This document shows positions 8,529-16,333 of a stretch of DNA of 64,000 nt, one piece after another. The stretch's first letter is position 1, and each line of letters starts with the position of its first letter. The stretch spans positions 62,001-126,000 of the forward strand of contig NZ_BMZO01000003.1 in the NCBI RefSeq assembly GCF_014652835.1. Reading direction: 5' to 3'. The translations under genes and the position numbers were made by a program. The notes beneath the pieces are model-generated. The model saw nothing but the letters and a program-made list of their open reading frames with translations, was not told where the DNA came from and searched no databases. The stretch comes from Limoniibacter endophyticus (GTDB lineage: Bacteria > Pseudomonadota > Alphaproteobacteria > Rhizobiales > Rhizobiaceae).

Positions 8529-9182
8529 CTATTTGGCTGGAAGCGGGCAAGTGACGCCCGTGCCCTGCAAGCCGCAATACCCGCCTGGATTTTTCGCGAG
8601 ATATTGTTGGTGATAATCCTCGGCGAAATAATAAGGTTGAGCGGGCAGGATTTCCGTCGTGATCGGATCGCGCCCAGCCTTTGCAAGCTCAGCCTGGTAC
8701 GCAACCTTCGAAGCGCGTGCTTCTTGCAGATGCTCGTCACTGTGCGTGAAGATGACCGAGCGGTAGGTCGTGCCGATATCATTGCCCTGGCGCATGCCCT
8801 GCGTCGGGTCGTGGCTCTCCCAGAATACCTGCAAAAGCCTGGCAAAGCTGATTTTGGCCGGGTCAAAGACGACGCGGACAACTTCGGCGTGGCCAGTCTT
8901 TCCTGTGCAGGTTTCTTCGTAGGTCGGGTTGGGGGTATAGCCGCCTTCATAGCCGACGGAAGTTACATAAACGCCCGGCAATTGCCAGAAAAGACGCTCT
9001 GCTCCCCAAAAGCAACCCAAGCCGAATTCCACCAGTTCGAGGTTCTCCGGATAGGGGCCCTGGATGGGCTTGCCGGACACGAAGTGCAAATCGCTGGTAG
9101 GCACGGGATCAGGGCGCCCCTGCAAGGCGTCGCCGGGTTCGGGCATACGGGTCTTTTGTGAAAGGGCGTCGAATGAGAACAT
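8529..9182 (-). CDS. msrA: Peptide-methionine (S)-S-oxide reductase
   Basis: Repairs oxidised methionine (S epimer) in proteins using thioredoxin. The 217-residue protein carries G-L-G-C-F-W-G with the catalytic Cys57, V-G-Y-E-G-G-Y, and the C-terminal cysteines in [14 protein letters not shown] that act as resolving residues. The N-terminal extension of about 45 residues before the core is normal for class 1 MsrA. The start has GGAGA upstream. It lies 40 bases downstream of a small membrane-protein gene on the same strand. Confidence 0.95.
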   Translation of the reverse strand: MFSFDALSQKTRMPEPGDALQGRPDPVPTSDLHFVSGKPIQGPYPENLELVEFGLGCFWGAERLFWQLPGVYVTSVGYEGGYTPNPTYEETCTGKTGHAEVVRVVFDPAKISFARLLQVFWESHDPTQGMRQGNDIGTTYRSVIFTHSDEHLQEARASKVAYQAELAKAGRDPITTEILPAQPYYFAEDYHQQYLAKNPGGYCGLQGTGVTCPLPAK

Positions 9183-9222
9183 GGGGGTCTCCAATCCATG
9201 GTCCAGGTGTGGCGCGTGAGCG

Positions 9223-9510
9223 TCAATCCTTAAGCCAGCTTGATAGAGACCAAGATATAAGTGCGCAAATGAAGAACACCAGTGCGGACGGTGCTTCAAT
9301 GATCGGTTCATAGACGTAGCTGATGAAATGTCCGTTGAAGTATCTGCGGGCTGTCTGATCGAGCGCAGCGAAGTCGAACGGCGCGTTGGCTGCGAATTGC
9401 TCCAATGTGCGCATGCTGTGCATACTCGGGTGGTCAAGAATGTCCATGACGCCCGCGAAGAGCGAGAGCAGGAAAAAGATATTCCCGACGGTGGATAGAA
9501 CAAAAGCCAT
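9223..9510 (-). CDS. Small membrane protein of unknown function
   Basis: I do not recognise the family. The 95-residue protein has two hydrophobic segments, about residues 3-23 ([18 protein letters not shown]) and 75-90 ([12 protein letters not shown]), separated by a soluble stretch containing H-P-S-M-H-S-M and Y-F-N-G-H-F. Both ends probably face the same side. A GGAGG-like sequence precedes the start. The same strand and short gap to msrA suggest cotranscription, which would be compatible with a stress role, but nothing in the protein shows one. Confidence 0.6.
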   Translation of the reverse strand: MAFVLSTVGNIFFLLSLFAGVMDILDHPSMHSMRTLEQFAANAPFDFAALDQTARRYFNGHFISYVYEPIIEAPSALVFFICALISWSLSSWLKD

Positions 9511-9706
9511 GGCCAGTCCTCCCTTATTCCCATGCTCACGCGGCGATGCTGCAGCGACCTGGAATCCTGCGCAATCTACGAAAAAGCCTAGAACGTAGAA
9601 TTATAGAGGGAGCACGCTCTTAATTCCGTTATATATCGTCACAGCGGGCTTGGCATTTCGTTTCAGATCGAATAGAAGCCCTCAACGCATCGCCAGATGC
9701 GGTTTT

Positions 9707-9796
9707 GGACAGGTGGCCGAGTGGTTGAAGGCGCACGCCTGGAACGCGTGTATACGGGAAACCGTATCGAGGGTTCGAATCCCTCTCTGTCCGCCA
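9707..9796 (+). tRNA. tRNA-Ser (anticodon GGA), attachment site of the phage-like element
   Basis: A 90-base class II tRNA with encoded CCA. The acceptor stem GGACAGG pairs with TCTGTCC. The anticodon loop CTGGAAC gives GGA. A long variable arm (TATACGGGAAACCGTATCG) marks it as serine, and the T-arm is GAGGG-TTCGAAT-CCCTC. The last 14 bases plus the following T recur at 27,075-27,089, so integration used the 3' end of this gene and left it intact. Confidence 0.97.
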
Positions 9797-9797
9797 T
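9783..9797 (+). repeat. attL core (15-base direct repeat)
   Basis: CTCTCTGTCCGCCAT, covering the tRNA-Ser acceptor 3' strand, CCA and one further base. It is identical to 27,075-27,089. The match is bounded by mismatches on both sides, so this is the full visible crossover core. Confidence 0.9.
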
Positions 9798-9830
9798 AAC
9801 CATTGATTTCATTGACTTTTTTCGCAGAAT

Positions 9831-10130
9831 TTAACTTCTGCCATACCCAAAGAAAAATCCCCTAACGTTAGGGGATGGGGGCTGGGCGGGCAATGAGGCG
9901 TTGCCCTCGTCCATAGCCTGCACCAGTTCGGGCGTGCCTTTGGAGACTACGGATTTGGCTTGGCGAAGTGTTTCTGGGTTGCCAAAGCCTGCTTTGGCTG
10001 CGGCTATATCTTTGGTAGGCTTGCCGTTAAAATCGGCAATATTTTGCCTGTTTTCTTCTGAAGGCCTTCCTCTTCGCTCCCCAATCTGGGCCGCGACAAC
10101 ATCCGCAATCGCCACCCGCTCACTTGGCGC
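9831..10130 (-). pseudogene. Fragment of a phage ParB-like/regulatory protein
   Basis: On the minus strand a segment beginning S-E-R-V-A-I-A-D-V-V and including G-E-R-R-G-R-P, K-P-T-K-D-I-A-A-A-K-A-G-F-G-N-P-E-T and A-P/T-P-E-L-V-Q-A-M-D-E-G resembles the helical linker found in phage and plasmid ParB-like regulators and DNA methylase-associated proteins. There the motif is normally followed by I-S-A-A-S. Here it switches after M-D-E-G-N-A-S-L to a Pro-rich tail encoded by a terminator-like palindrome. Upstream the open frame runs through the tRNA-like sequence, so no natural start is present. I read it as a broken gene at the left junction. A fragment of similar character lies at 22,755-22,957. 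Confidence 0.5.
9851..9876 (-). terminator. Intrinsic terminator closing the leftward transcripts of the element
   Basis: The perfect 20-base palindrome ATCCCCTAACGTTAGGGGAT (9857-9876), folding as an 8-bp stem with an ACGT loop, is followed on the minus strand by TTTTT. It lies 60 bases inside attL, where leftward element transcription would otherwise enter the host tRNA region. Confidence 0.7.
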
Positions 10131-10175
10131 CGGCCGGTGGCGCCTTCCCGGGCGTGGTGAACCCGGCAGGGTGGA

Positions 10176-10252
10176 TGGAGCCCATGGCAGGGTTCGAACC
10201 TGCATCATCCAATTACGGTTACTGAGGTAGAAGCTCAGTCCGGTACATGGGC
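10176..10252 (-). tRNA. tRNA-like sequence with non-canonical D/anticodon region
   Basis: On the minus strand, 77 bases have a perfect 7-bp acceptor stem (GCCCATG/CATGGGC), discriminator T, encoded CCA, and a perfect T-arm (GCAGG-TTCGAAC-CCTGC). The total length is that of a normal tRNA. The middle does not fold canonically. The only strong hairpin is ACTGAG-CTTCTAC-CTCAGT, which looks like an anticodon arm (loop would give TCT, arginine) but begins only seven bases after the acceptor stem, leaving no room for a D-arm and about 18 bases as variable region. It may be a D-arm-less tRNA, a rearranged tRNA or a tRNA mimic. Function unknown. Confidence 0.55.
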
Positions 10253-10282
10253 GAAACTTGGTAACGAGGCAGGACACTCCCC

Positions 10283-10507
10283 TCATGCCCTTGACTTTGC
10301 TTCTCGTAATTCCTCATTGACCTCATCGCAAAAGGCCAGAAATGCAGACCGTAGCTCGTCCACGTTTTCTGCGAGTTTACGGCTGAGGTATCTCGCCGCT
10401 CTGCCATCTGCGCTAATATCGTCGATTGCTATCAGGTCACTCAGGAGACCGGCATCGTCAATGGCACGTGTCAGTCTTTCTTCAGCGGTCATTCCATTGT
10501 CGGCCAT
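10283..10507 (-). CDS. Hypothetical element protein, 74 residues
   Basis: No family recognised. It is a small acidic helical protein (A-E-E-R-L-T-R-A-I-D-D-A-G-L-L-S-D-L, then L-A-E-N-V-D-E-L-R-S-A-F-L-A-F) with no membrane segment. The start has GGAGAG seven bases upstream. It is on the same strand as, and just after, the 130-residue hypothetical gene, so both are probably transcribed from the control region near 10.95 kb toward attL. Confidence 0.55.
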   Translation of the reverse strand: MADNGMTAEERLTRAIDDAGLLSDLIAIDDISADGRAARYLSRKLAENVDELRSAFLAFCDEVNEELREAKSRA

Positions 10508-10530
10508 GGCTACTCTCCGATCCTCAGCTT

Positions 10531-10923
10531 TTAACGGGCAGGAGCCGGATCGCCGCGGAGTCTGCCCTCGAAGGCGAAATGATCGTGCTCGGGTGCGCTG
10601 AAGTACTCTACGCCGGTCCCTTTGCGCTTCACGCCAGTGGTATACTCCAGGTACTGGATAATCAGCGTGGCGGTTCTATCGATGTCTCGTGCAAGTCTCT
10701 TGGTTTTTTGATCGGTATCGTCATCAACGAGACAGTCAGCACGGCTTCGAATGACGGCGAGCGCGAATATCGCCTCAAGCGTATCGGCTGGCATCAGCCA
10801 GGTCGCCACATCGGCGAAGAGGTTCATTCGGTCGGACTGCAAATCGTAGGTGTCATTGCATCGGCCGTCGGCTTGCGACAAGCGTTTATGTACCTTGTTA
10901 AGCTGATCCATCATTTCGGTCAT
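10531..10923 (-). CDS. Hypothetical element protein, 130 residues
   Basis: No family recognised. A predicted soluble helical protein (M-D-Q-L-N-K-V-H-K-R-L near the start, then L-E-A-I-F-A-L-A-V-I-R-S-R-A-D) with no catalytic signature. Three in-frame Mets in the first five codons leave the exact start open. It is transcribed away from the XRE regulator at 11,052, across a 128-base gap with two direct repeats, so it is probably under that regulator's control. Confidence 0.5.
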   Translation of the reverse strand: MTEMMDQLNKVHKRLSQADGRCNDTYDLQSDRMNLFADVATWLMPADTLEAIFALAVIRSRADCLVDDDTDQKTKRLARDIDRTATLIIQYLEYTTGVKRKGTGVEYFSAPEHDHFAFEGRLRGDPAPAR

Positions 10924-10958
10924 ATCGGCACCATGTGTCTATGTGGTTGTTGAAAATG

Positions 10959-11014
10959 AACGTAAGGGTTATTTTACTAACCATCAACCATAAAATAAAC
11001 GTAGCGGTTATTTT
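10959..11014. promoter_or_regulatory. Paired 17-base direct repeats in the XRE divergent control region
   Basis: AACGTAAGGGTTATTTT (10959-10975) and AACGTAGCGGTTATTTT (10998-11014) match at 15 of 17 positions and start 39 bases apart. They lie between the leftward 130-residue gene and the rightward XRE regulator. Their placement fits operator sites for the XRE protein; binding is inferred. Confidence 0.5.
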
Positions 11015-11051
11015 TGTTGCCGTTACAGGTGCAGTAGCGTACTCTGACCGA

Positions 11052-11291
11052 ATGATCACACCTTCTCAAATTAAGGCTGCGAGAGCCTTCCTCAATTGGA
11101 AACAAACCGACTTGGCCACCGCTGCCGATGTATCGGAGATGAGCGTTAAGAATATTGAGAGAGGCCAGACCGACCCAAGGGTCAGCACAATCCAAGCCAT
11201 CCGCACCGCCCTAGAAAAAGCCGGCATAGAGTTCATTTCGAACGAGCGCGGCGAAGGCGTGGTGAGGCTTCGGAAAGCTGACCAAGTGTAA
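11052..11291 (+). CDS. XRE-family helix-turn-helix regulator
   Basis: A 79-residue Cro/CI-type DNA-binding protein. It begins M-I-T-P-S-Q-I-K-A-A-R-A-F-L-N-W-K-Q-T-D-L-A, with the helix-turn-helix at about residues 16-37 (D-L-A-T-A-A-D-V-S-E-M-S-V-K-N-I-E-R-G) and a short C-terminal segment. There is no dimerisation or peptidase domain, so it is closer to small Cro-like or antitoxin-type regulators than to a full CI repressor. The 5' extension of the frame to 10,935 crosses the repeats and is not used. It is one of only two rightward reading stretches at this end of the element. Confidence 0.8.
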   Translation: MITPSQIKAARAFLNWKQTDLATAADVSEMSVKNIERGQTDPRVSTIQAIRTALEKAGIEFISNERGEGVVRLRKADQV

Positions 11292-11334
11292 TTCTGGTCA
11301 AGACGATCGGCGCAGCAGGCAGGAAACGTCACAA

Positions 11335-11612
11335 CGTTGTGGCAAATCAGCCGAAAGCATCATCGAGGTTGGGCGTGAACTGATCGAGCAGAAAAAGCAG
11401 TTAGGCCACGGCAACTTCCTGCCTTGGATTGCAGCTGAATTTGGGATGAGCGGGGTTTCGTCTAGCCGTTTCATGAACGTGGCAGAACAGTTCGGGTCGA
11501 AATCTTTCATCGTGAAAGATTTACCACCCACCGCCCTCTACTTTCACTCTCATCCCCATCCACCCCCGAACCAGTCCGCACCGAAGTTCTTAACCGCCGA
11601 GTCTTGGAGTGA
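11335..11612 (+). pseudogene. DUF3102-type gene, 5'-truncated and frameshifted
   Basis: Plus strand. S-A-E-S-I-I-E-V-G-R-E-L-I-E-Q-K-K-Q-L-G, then H-G-N-F-L-P-W-I-A-A-E-F-G-M-S, F-M-N-V-A-E-Q-F and L-P-P-T-A-L-Y match the DUF3102 pattern of phage and plasmid proteins. Directly after T-A-L-Y the expected continuation (S-S-P-S-T-P-E-P-V-R-T-E-V-L-N) appears in a different frame and runs to a stop at 11,612. One frameshift near 11,540 thus breaks the gene. No start codon fits upstream, so the 5' end is also missing. The 3' end overlaps the convergent tape-measure stop by 23 bases. Confidence 0.65.
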
Positions 11613-13596
11613 TGCGCGGATTGGACTTGCGCTGATCAACGATAGAAGTCGTTCGACCTACGAAATCAGAGCTTTTGCTCCAATGCTGAATGCCTTGCGC
11701 AACGCCCTGCTGAACCATTTCCTGAATCTCGGCATTGCCGCGCGCGCCTGTGACATCGATCTTGAAGGTGACCGCCGTAGGCTGGTTCTGATTGGCAGGA
11801 GCCTGCAATCGCGGCACAGAGACGCCAACAGCACCGCCGTTAGCGTAGCCGCGACGCAATGCCTCCACCGCAGCAACGCCGCCGTGGCTTCGAACATCCC
11901 GCTGCGACCACACCACTTCGCCTTTATGGACGATGCCAGCGGGTTGATACTTGCCGCCAGGTCCGGTGTATCCGCCGTCGGAGAATAATCCTCCTGCGCT
12001 TCCAGCCACGGCGGAGCGGGCACCAGCAGATAAACCACCACCAAACAGACCGCCTCCGAAAAGGCCGGCCAATGGACCAGACCCGAGTAGCGCGGCCTGC
12101 GCAGCGGCAACCGCCAGCTGTGAGGCAAGCCGCTTGATTGCGTCCTCGGCCTTCACCGATCCGTCCGCTATGTCCGACAGAGCGTCGCCACCAATCTGGA
12201 ACAGGTTGCCGATCGCCTCCGCGCGATCTTCTTGGGCCTGTTTGTTACGCTCCAGAGCGGCGGTTTCTTCATTGATTTTCGCGACCAGATCCGAAATCTG
12301 CCGACCTTCAGCGCTGGCCGCATCAACGCCAGCGCGACGCAACGTTGCCGCAATTTCTTTTTCGACGTTGCTAGAGCCGACAAGCGATAGTTCTTCCTTC
12401 AATTCGGCGATAAGGCTGGAAATGGCGGCCTTTTCCCGATCTATAGCGGCGATTGCAGATTCGCGTACAGACGCGCCTGATCCGCCGCCTGGACGCGGAT
12501 CGGAATCCGTTGCCGCCCCCGGTGCCGACGGAGGCGTCCACGCCGGCAACGATGCGGACGGAGATTTTAGTGCACCTTTGCCCTGTAGGGCTTCCAGAAT
12601 TTGCGCCTCTTCGTCGGCCAATGCCTTCAATTGGATTCGGCTTTGACCGATAGCCATCGCCCGATGCCGCTCGCTCAGAACGGAATTGTTCTGCACTTCA
12701 AGCATTCTGGTTTCGATATCAAGACGCTCTTTCCCGATTTCAGCGATGCGGGCATCCAATGAACTGACTTGCTGATTTTTGAAGTCCATGAAGCTGTCGA
12801 GGAACCGAAACCACACAGACGTCGCCGAAACAATGGCCGACCGCAGATCGTTGCCTATCTTTGTCGATAGCATCGAAAACTGTCGGTTCACCTCCTCGGC
12901 GTCGCGGATAATCCGGTCGTCGAGTACCTGGCCGAAGCGGTTAGCCTCTTCTGTCATGCGGCGAATGCCGTCGCCCCCAATCTCGAGCAGTGACACCATC
13001 CGTTCGCCGCCGGTACCGCCAAACAATTCATCGAATATACGAATTCCTGCGGCAGTGTCGCCAAGGACGCGTGTCCTGTCGATTATTGTATTAAGAAGCT
13101 CCGCTGGGTCTTTGAGGCGCTCCTTCACCTCTGCCGGTGTCAGGCCGAGCCGTTGAAATGCTTCAGCTGCGCTGCCCTTTCCGGTTACTGCGAACTCATC
13201 CGCGCGGAGCTGCAATTCCTTTATGCCATCGGTGATTGAATCGATGGGGATTCGGGTCTGCTGCGCGACGTATGAAAGCTCTTGAAACGACTTGAATGAT
13301 AGGCCGGCCATGCGCGACGCATCGCCGACTCGAGCGATGGAATCGGCAATGTTATTAACATTTGTAACAATTCCAAGCAGTCCGCCGGCTGCAACACCTG
13401 CGAATAGACCTTTGCCGAATGTCGCTGCGAGGCCGGCCATTTGTTTGTCTAAGCGGACAACCATGGTCTTTGCTCGCTTTTCGACCTTTCCCATTTGCTG
13501 GTCTGTTACCTGCGCGCCGCGTTTCATCGCCTTTTCGAGCTTATCGACGCGGGCGACCACATCGACCATGAGTTTGCGGGATTCACTGTTAGCCAT
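11590..13596 (-). CDS. Phage tail tape measure protein (short)
   Basis: Sets tail length and threads DNA ejection in siphophages. The 668-residue protein begins with a coiled region (V-D-K-L-E-K-A-M-K-R), has a hydrophobic Gly/Ala stretch near 55-80 (L-F-A-G-V-A-A-G-G-L-L-G-I-V), long helical regions (about 290-440), and a Gly-rich C-terminal part with F-S-D-G-G-Y-T-G-P-G-G and G-I-V-H-K-G-E-V-V-W-S, characteristic of lambda-type tape measures. It is short for the family; at about 0.15 nm per residue it implies a tail near 100 nm. It is the last gene of the head operon and the only clear tail gene, 11 bases after the large terminase. No tail tube or tip gene follows. Confidence 0.85.
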   Translation of the reverse strand: MANSESRKLMVDVVARVDKLEKAMKRGAQVTDQQMGKVEKRAKTMVVRLDKQMAGLAATFGKGLFAGVAAGGLLGIVTNVNNIADSIARVGDASRMAGLSFKSFQELSYVAQQTRIPIDSITDGIKELQLRADEFAVTGKGSAAEAFQRLGLTPAEVKERLKDPAELLNTIIDRTRVLGDTAAGIRIFDELFGGTGGERMVSLLEIGGDGIRRMTEEANRFGQVLDDRIIRDAEEVNRQFSMLSTKIGNDLRSAIVSATSVWFRFLDSFMDFKNQQVSSLDARIAEIGKERLDIETRMLEVQNNSVLSERHRAMAIGQSRIQLKALADEEAQILEALQGKGALKSPSASLPAWTPPSAPGAATDSDPRPGGGSGASVRESAIAAIDREKAAISSLIAELKEELSLVGSSNVEKEIAATLRRAGVDAASAEGRQISDLVAKINEETAALERNKQAQEDRAEAIGNLFQIGGDALSDIADGSVKAEDAIKRLASQLAVAAAQAALLGSGPLAGLFGGGLFGGGLSAGARSAVAGSAGGLFSDGGYTGPGGKYQPAGIVHKGEVVWSQRDVRSHGGVAAVEALRRGYANGGAVGVSVPRLQAPANQNQPTAVTFKIDVTGARGNAEIQEMVQQGVAQGIQHWSKSSDFVGRTTSIVDQRKSNPRITPRLGG

Positions 13597-13607
13597 ATTA
13601 GTAGAAC

Positions 13608-15236
13608 CTAAACTGAGAAAAATTCATAATCGTCAGGCGCGTCGTCATAAGATGAGCGGCCAGATGCGCCTTGTGCAGCGCGTGAGACTGCCATGATTGC
13701 TGCGACAGCGGGATCAATGCGGTCAGCAGCGCGAGCCTTGTTGGGACGGCGATTGTCGTTTTGATCGCGCATCATCACGGTATTGCCGACTGCCCAGCGC
13801 AACAGCGGGCTGTCATGCACCAGACGACGGTTGAGAAACATGTCTTCAAATGTATCGACAGGCTTGGCAAAATTCATGAGTGTCTGAGGGAATGCCGCAA
13901 CCGGCACGCCATCTCGTTCGAGGGACTCCATCATTTCGCGGGCCATCGCGACGTCGAAAACGACTTCACACACTTCGAACATGTCGGCCAGCATGCGGAT
14001 GTAGCCCTCGACCGTACCATAGTCCACAATGTCGCCTTCGCAGGCAGTCAGCCATCCTTCATCTCGCCATCTGGTGTAAGGCGCACTGTCCTCATCCGCG
14101 CGCTTGCGCAGCTGCGCTTCAGGAGAGAAACCCATGACATGTAGGGCGAATTTGTCGTCATCTAGCTCGATGACGCACGCCACTGCCGACAAATCGATGC
14201 GCTTCGAAAGATCCACGCCGATCCAAGCCTTGGCCCCGCGCAGCGCCTCAAGGTCGATCTCGCCATGACCTTCGTCCCATATGGCCAAATCCCATTCGGG
14301 ATTAGCCGCACCATCCAGATGCACCGACAAATGCAGGCGCTTGTAGGATTCACGATCGGCAGGACTGTGCTCGCATTTCTCGCGATAACGAGCCAGTTTC
14401 TTGAGGTCCGGATAACCATAAGGTAGGCCGGGATTGGTCGCCCACAGCCATTCTTCGTCGCGGAAATCGACATCGTGCGGCGCTTCGAACAGAATCGGCA
14501 GGAATGTTTCATCCTGCACGCGGCCATCCACGACCTTGCGGGCATGATCCAGGCGCTGCCAGAACGGGCCTAGCTGCCCGATACCTGATGTCGATGCCGT
14601 CATTAGTATAGTATTCGAGGACTTATTCAGGCCGGTTTCGACAGCTTCCAGAAGATCGTTCTTGGTTTCTGCCCATAGCTCATCGGCAAAGACGGCAACG
14701 TCGGTACGTCCGTGTGCGTTCTTCGCGTCCGACGAAAGCGCCTCGTAAACAACTCGGTGTTTCCGGTAGGTAATGCGCTTTTCGCTGTCCTGAATATTGA
14801 CAGCCTCAAGGATGCGAGGCGTTGCGCGGCAGATGCCAGCCATCTCTCGGAAGGTCAGCGCTGCCTGCTCGCGGCTGTTCGCGATCGAGCAGATAGTGGA
14901 CATAGGCCGACGCTCAGGACCGCACAGAAAAACCATGAGGCAGGCTGCCATCAACGAAGTCTTGCGGTTGCCACGCCCCAATACAAGCAGCAACTCCTCA
15001 ATGCGCCGCGTGCCGTCGTCTGCGGTATCTCCGAAGGTGCGGAGTACAATGCGCTCCTGCCAGGGATCGAGCGAGAAGGCATTCCCAGGAAGATTTGATT
15101 TTGGATGCTTTAGAGCACGGATGAACTTGACCGCAGCTTCGCCCTTGCCGTGAGGATCGGGGATGGGCGAATCGTCAAATATCCAGGCCAGATGCGGTAG
15201 TTTAGATATCGATGCCGAATTCCGAGATTTCGCCAT
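13608..15236 (-). CDS. Terminase large subunit (Terminase_1 family)
   Basis: ATP-driven packaging motor and nuclease that docks on the portal. The 542-residue protein has the N-terminal W-Q-E-R-I-V-L-R-T-F motif, the P-loop-like V-L-G-R-G-N-R-K-T-S near 90, the Walker B region D-V-A-V-F-A-D-E-L-W near 180, the coupling S-T-S-G-I-G near 217, and the RNase H-like nuclease domain with G-V-D-L-S-K-R-I-D near 345 and V-V-F-D-V-A near 445. It overlaps the small-subunit gene by 35 bases. Its position after, not before, the portal-capsid block is unusual. Confidence 0.93.
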   Translation of the reverse strand: MAKSRNSASISKLPHLAWIFDDSPIPDPHGKGEAAVKFIRALKHPKSNLPGNAFSLDPWQERIVLRTFGDTADDGTRRIEELLLVLGRGNRKTSLMAACLMVFLCGPERRPMSTICSIANSREQAALTFREMAGICRATPRILEAVNIQDSEKRITYRKHRVVYEALSSDAKNAHGRTDVAVFADELWAETKNDLLEAVETGLNKSSNTILMTASTSGIGQLGPFWQRLDHARKVVDGRVQDETFLPILFEAPHDVDFRDEEWLWATNPGLPYGYPDLKKLARYREKCEHSPADRESYKRLHLSVHLDGAANPEWDLAIWDEGHGEIDLEALRGAKAWIGVDLSKRIDLSAVACVIELDDDKFALHVMGFSPEAQLRKRADEDSAPYTRWRDEGWLTACEGDIVDYGTVEGYIRMLADMFEVCEVVFDVAMAREMMESLERDGVPVAAFPQTLMNFAKPVDTFEDMFLNRRLVHDSPLLRWAVGNTVMMRDQNDNRRPNKARAADRIDPAVAAIMAVSRAAQGASGRSSYDDAPDDYEFFSV

Positions 15237-15606
15237 TGCCGCGAGCGCCTCCGCTATTCTTGCCGCGACTTGCTGGTGTAAGGCCTAGCTCCGCAGCGAG
15301 CCGTCGAGCGGCTTCTAGGTTTTCCTTGAGTATTGTCGTCTCCGGCCTGCGCTTAGGACCGCTATCGGACTCAAAGGTCAGGCCGTGTTTGCGCACTGCT
15401 TCCTCTGCCTGCCGCATCGTCGCGACAGCCAGGCAATAGGCTTCCACCGTCTGGATTTCGTGCGCTGCGATCTTCCGGTCAGCAACAAGCTGCGGTAGAA
15501 CCCGGCGCCACTCGGCCTTGCCATGGGCCGGCATCCAGGAGGGCGGTCTCGGTGCTTCTGCCAGCGCGCCATCGAGTGCCTTTATTCCAGCTTTCCGTCC
15601 CTTCAT
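15202..15606 (-). CDS. Terminase small subunit (P27 family)
   Basis: Recognises the packaging site and hands DNA to the large subunit. The 134-residue protein shows the P27 layout: P-R-P-P-S-W-M-P-A-H-G-K-A-E-W-R-R-V-L near the start, an A-Y-C-L-A-V-A helix near 72, and L-A-A-E-L-G-L-T-P-A-S-R near the end. P27-type small subunits usually belong to cos-type packaging systems. It overlaps both the head closure gene upstream and the large subunit downstream. Confidence 0.88.
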   Translation of the reverse strand: MKGRKAGIKALDGALAEAPRPPSWMPAHGKAEWRRVLPQLVADRKIAAHEIQTVEAYCLAVATMRQAEEAVRKHGLTFESDSGPKRRPETTILKENLEAARRLAAELGLTPASRGKNSGGARGNGEISEFGIDI

Positions 15607-15923
15607 GATCCCGGCCTTGCTTTGCAGCGCAGTTCCCAGCCTCGATTACGGCCGATTGGCTTCAATTCCACGATGTCGAACCCTTGCCCGTCATAGACAA
15701 CACGCACCAGCGTATTCAGGTCGGCGCGATACCGCGTGCGGAAGATGATAGCCATCTCGGCGGAAGTACCCCAAGCGCGCATGAATTCTTCGGTGCTGGC
15801 CTGCAACACCTGGGCGCGCATCGTCGCGAAATCTTCATTGACAGGAATCTGCCCGCCGTATCCGTCATCGGTATATGTTGTGCGCTGTAATGTGATGACT
15901 TTATCGAGTTTACCCGCTCTCAT
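15603..15923 (-). CDS. Phage head closure / head-tail joining protein (SPP1 gp16-like)
   Basis: Forms a ring below the connector and closes the filled head. The 106-residue protein starts M-R-A-G-K-L-D-K-V-I-T-L-Q-R, has G-Y-G-G near 21, and ends G-R-N-R-G-W-E-L-R-C-K-A, matching the phage_H_T_join beta-rich family. It overlaps its neighbours by four bases at each end, in the middle of the connector block. Confidence 0.85.
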   Translation of the reverse strand: MRAGKLDKVITLQRTTYTDDGYGGQIPVNEDFATMRAQVLQASTEEFMRAWGTSAEMAIIFRTRYRADLNTLVRVVYDGQGFDIVELKPIGRNRGWELRCKARPGS

Positions 15924-16333
15924 ATGGCCACCGTATCGTCCGCCAGGAATTTGATCGTGACGACGCCATGGGCGTTATCACCGGTCTTTCCGCGCATGAA
16001 ATTTGTGTCCTGAAAAAATGCGTCCAAGGCGATGCCATCAACCAAAGCCGAAAGATTTTTCACGGCTCTGCGGATCTCTCCGGCAATCATCTTGCACAGC
16101 GCCATGCCGGGCTCGGTCGTCCAGACGTGCAGCGTCATGTTCACCTCGGATAGGGACATACACTCATTGTCGTCGCCGACTGTCTGGCCTTCGCCGATGA
16201 TGATGCACGGAAAGACTTCGGGCAAAGTGTTGCGGTCGAAAATGTTGGCAGCCGGCACCAGAGCCGTAAGCGCTGGACGAGCGCGCAGCGTATCCACGAG
16301 GAGCTTCTGCGCTGATAAAGATGGTTCGCTCAT
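15920..16333 (-). CDS. DUF3168 family protein (tail terminator/completion-like)
   Basis: DUF3168 proteins are structurally related to tail terminators, which cap the tail tube and meet the head. The 137-residue protein has L-V-D-T-L-R-A-R-P-A-L-T-A-L-V near 13, F-P-C-I-I-I-G-E near 42 and V-N-M-T-L-H-V-W near 65, all diagnostic. Within a tail-less gene set it could serve as the interface for a tail supplied by another phage (inference). Confidence 0.82.
   Translation of the reverse strand: MSEPSLSAQKLLVDTLRARPALTALVPAANIFDRNTLPEVFPCIIIGEGQTVGDDNECMSLSEVNMTLHVWTTEPGMALCKMIAGEIRRAVKNLSALVDGIALDAFFQDTNFMRGKTGDNAHGVVTIKFLADDTVAI

Noticed and set aside
10176-10252. tRNA-like sequence as the end of a tmRNA
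   Set aside because: No Ala-type acceptor G-U pair and no tag reading frame or pseudoknot region nearby.
11951-12646. 231-codon plus-strand frame
   Set aside because: Opposite strand of the tape measure gene with no family match; a GC-driven shadow.
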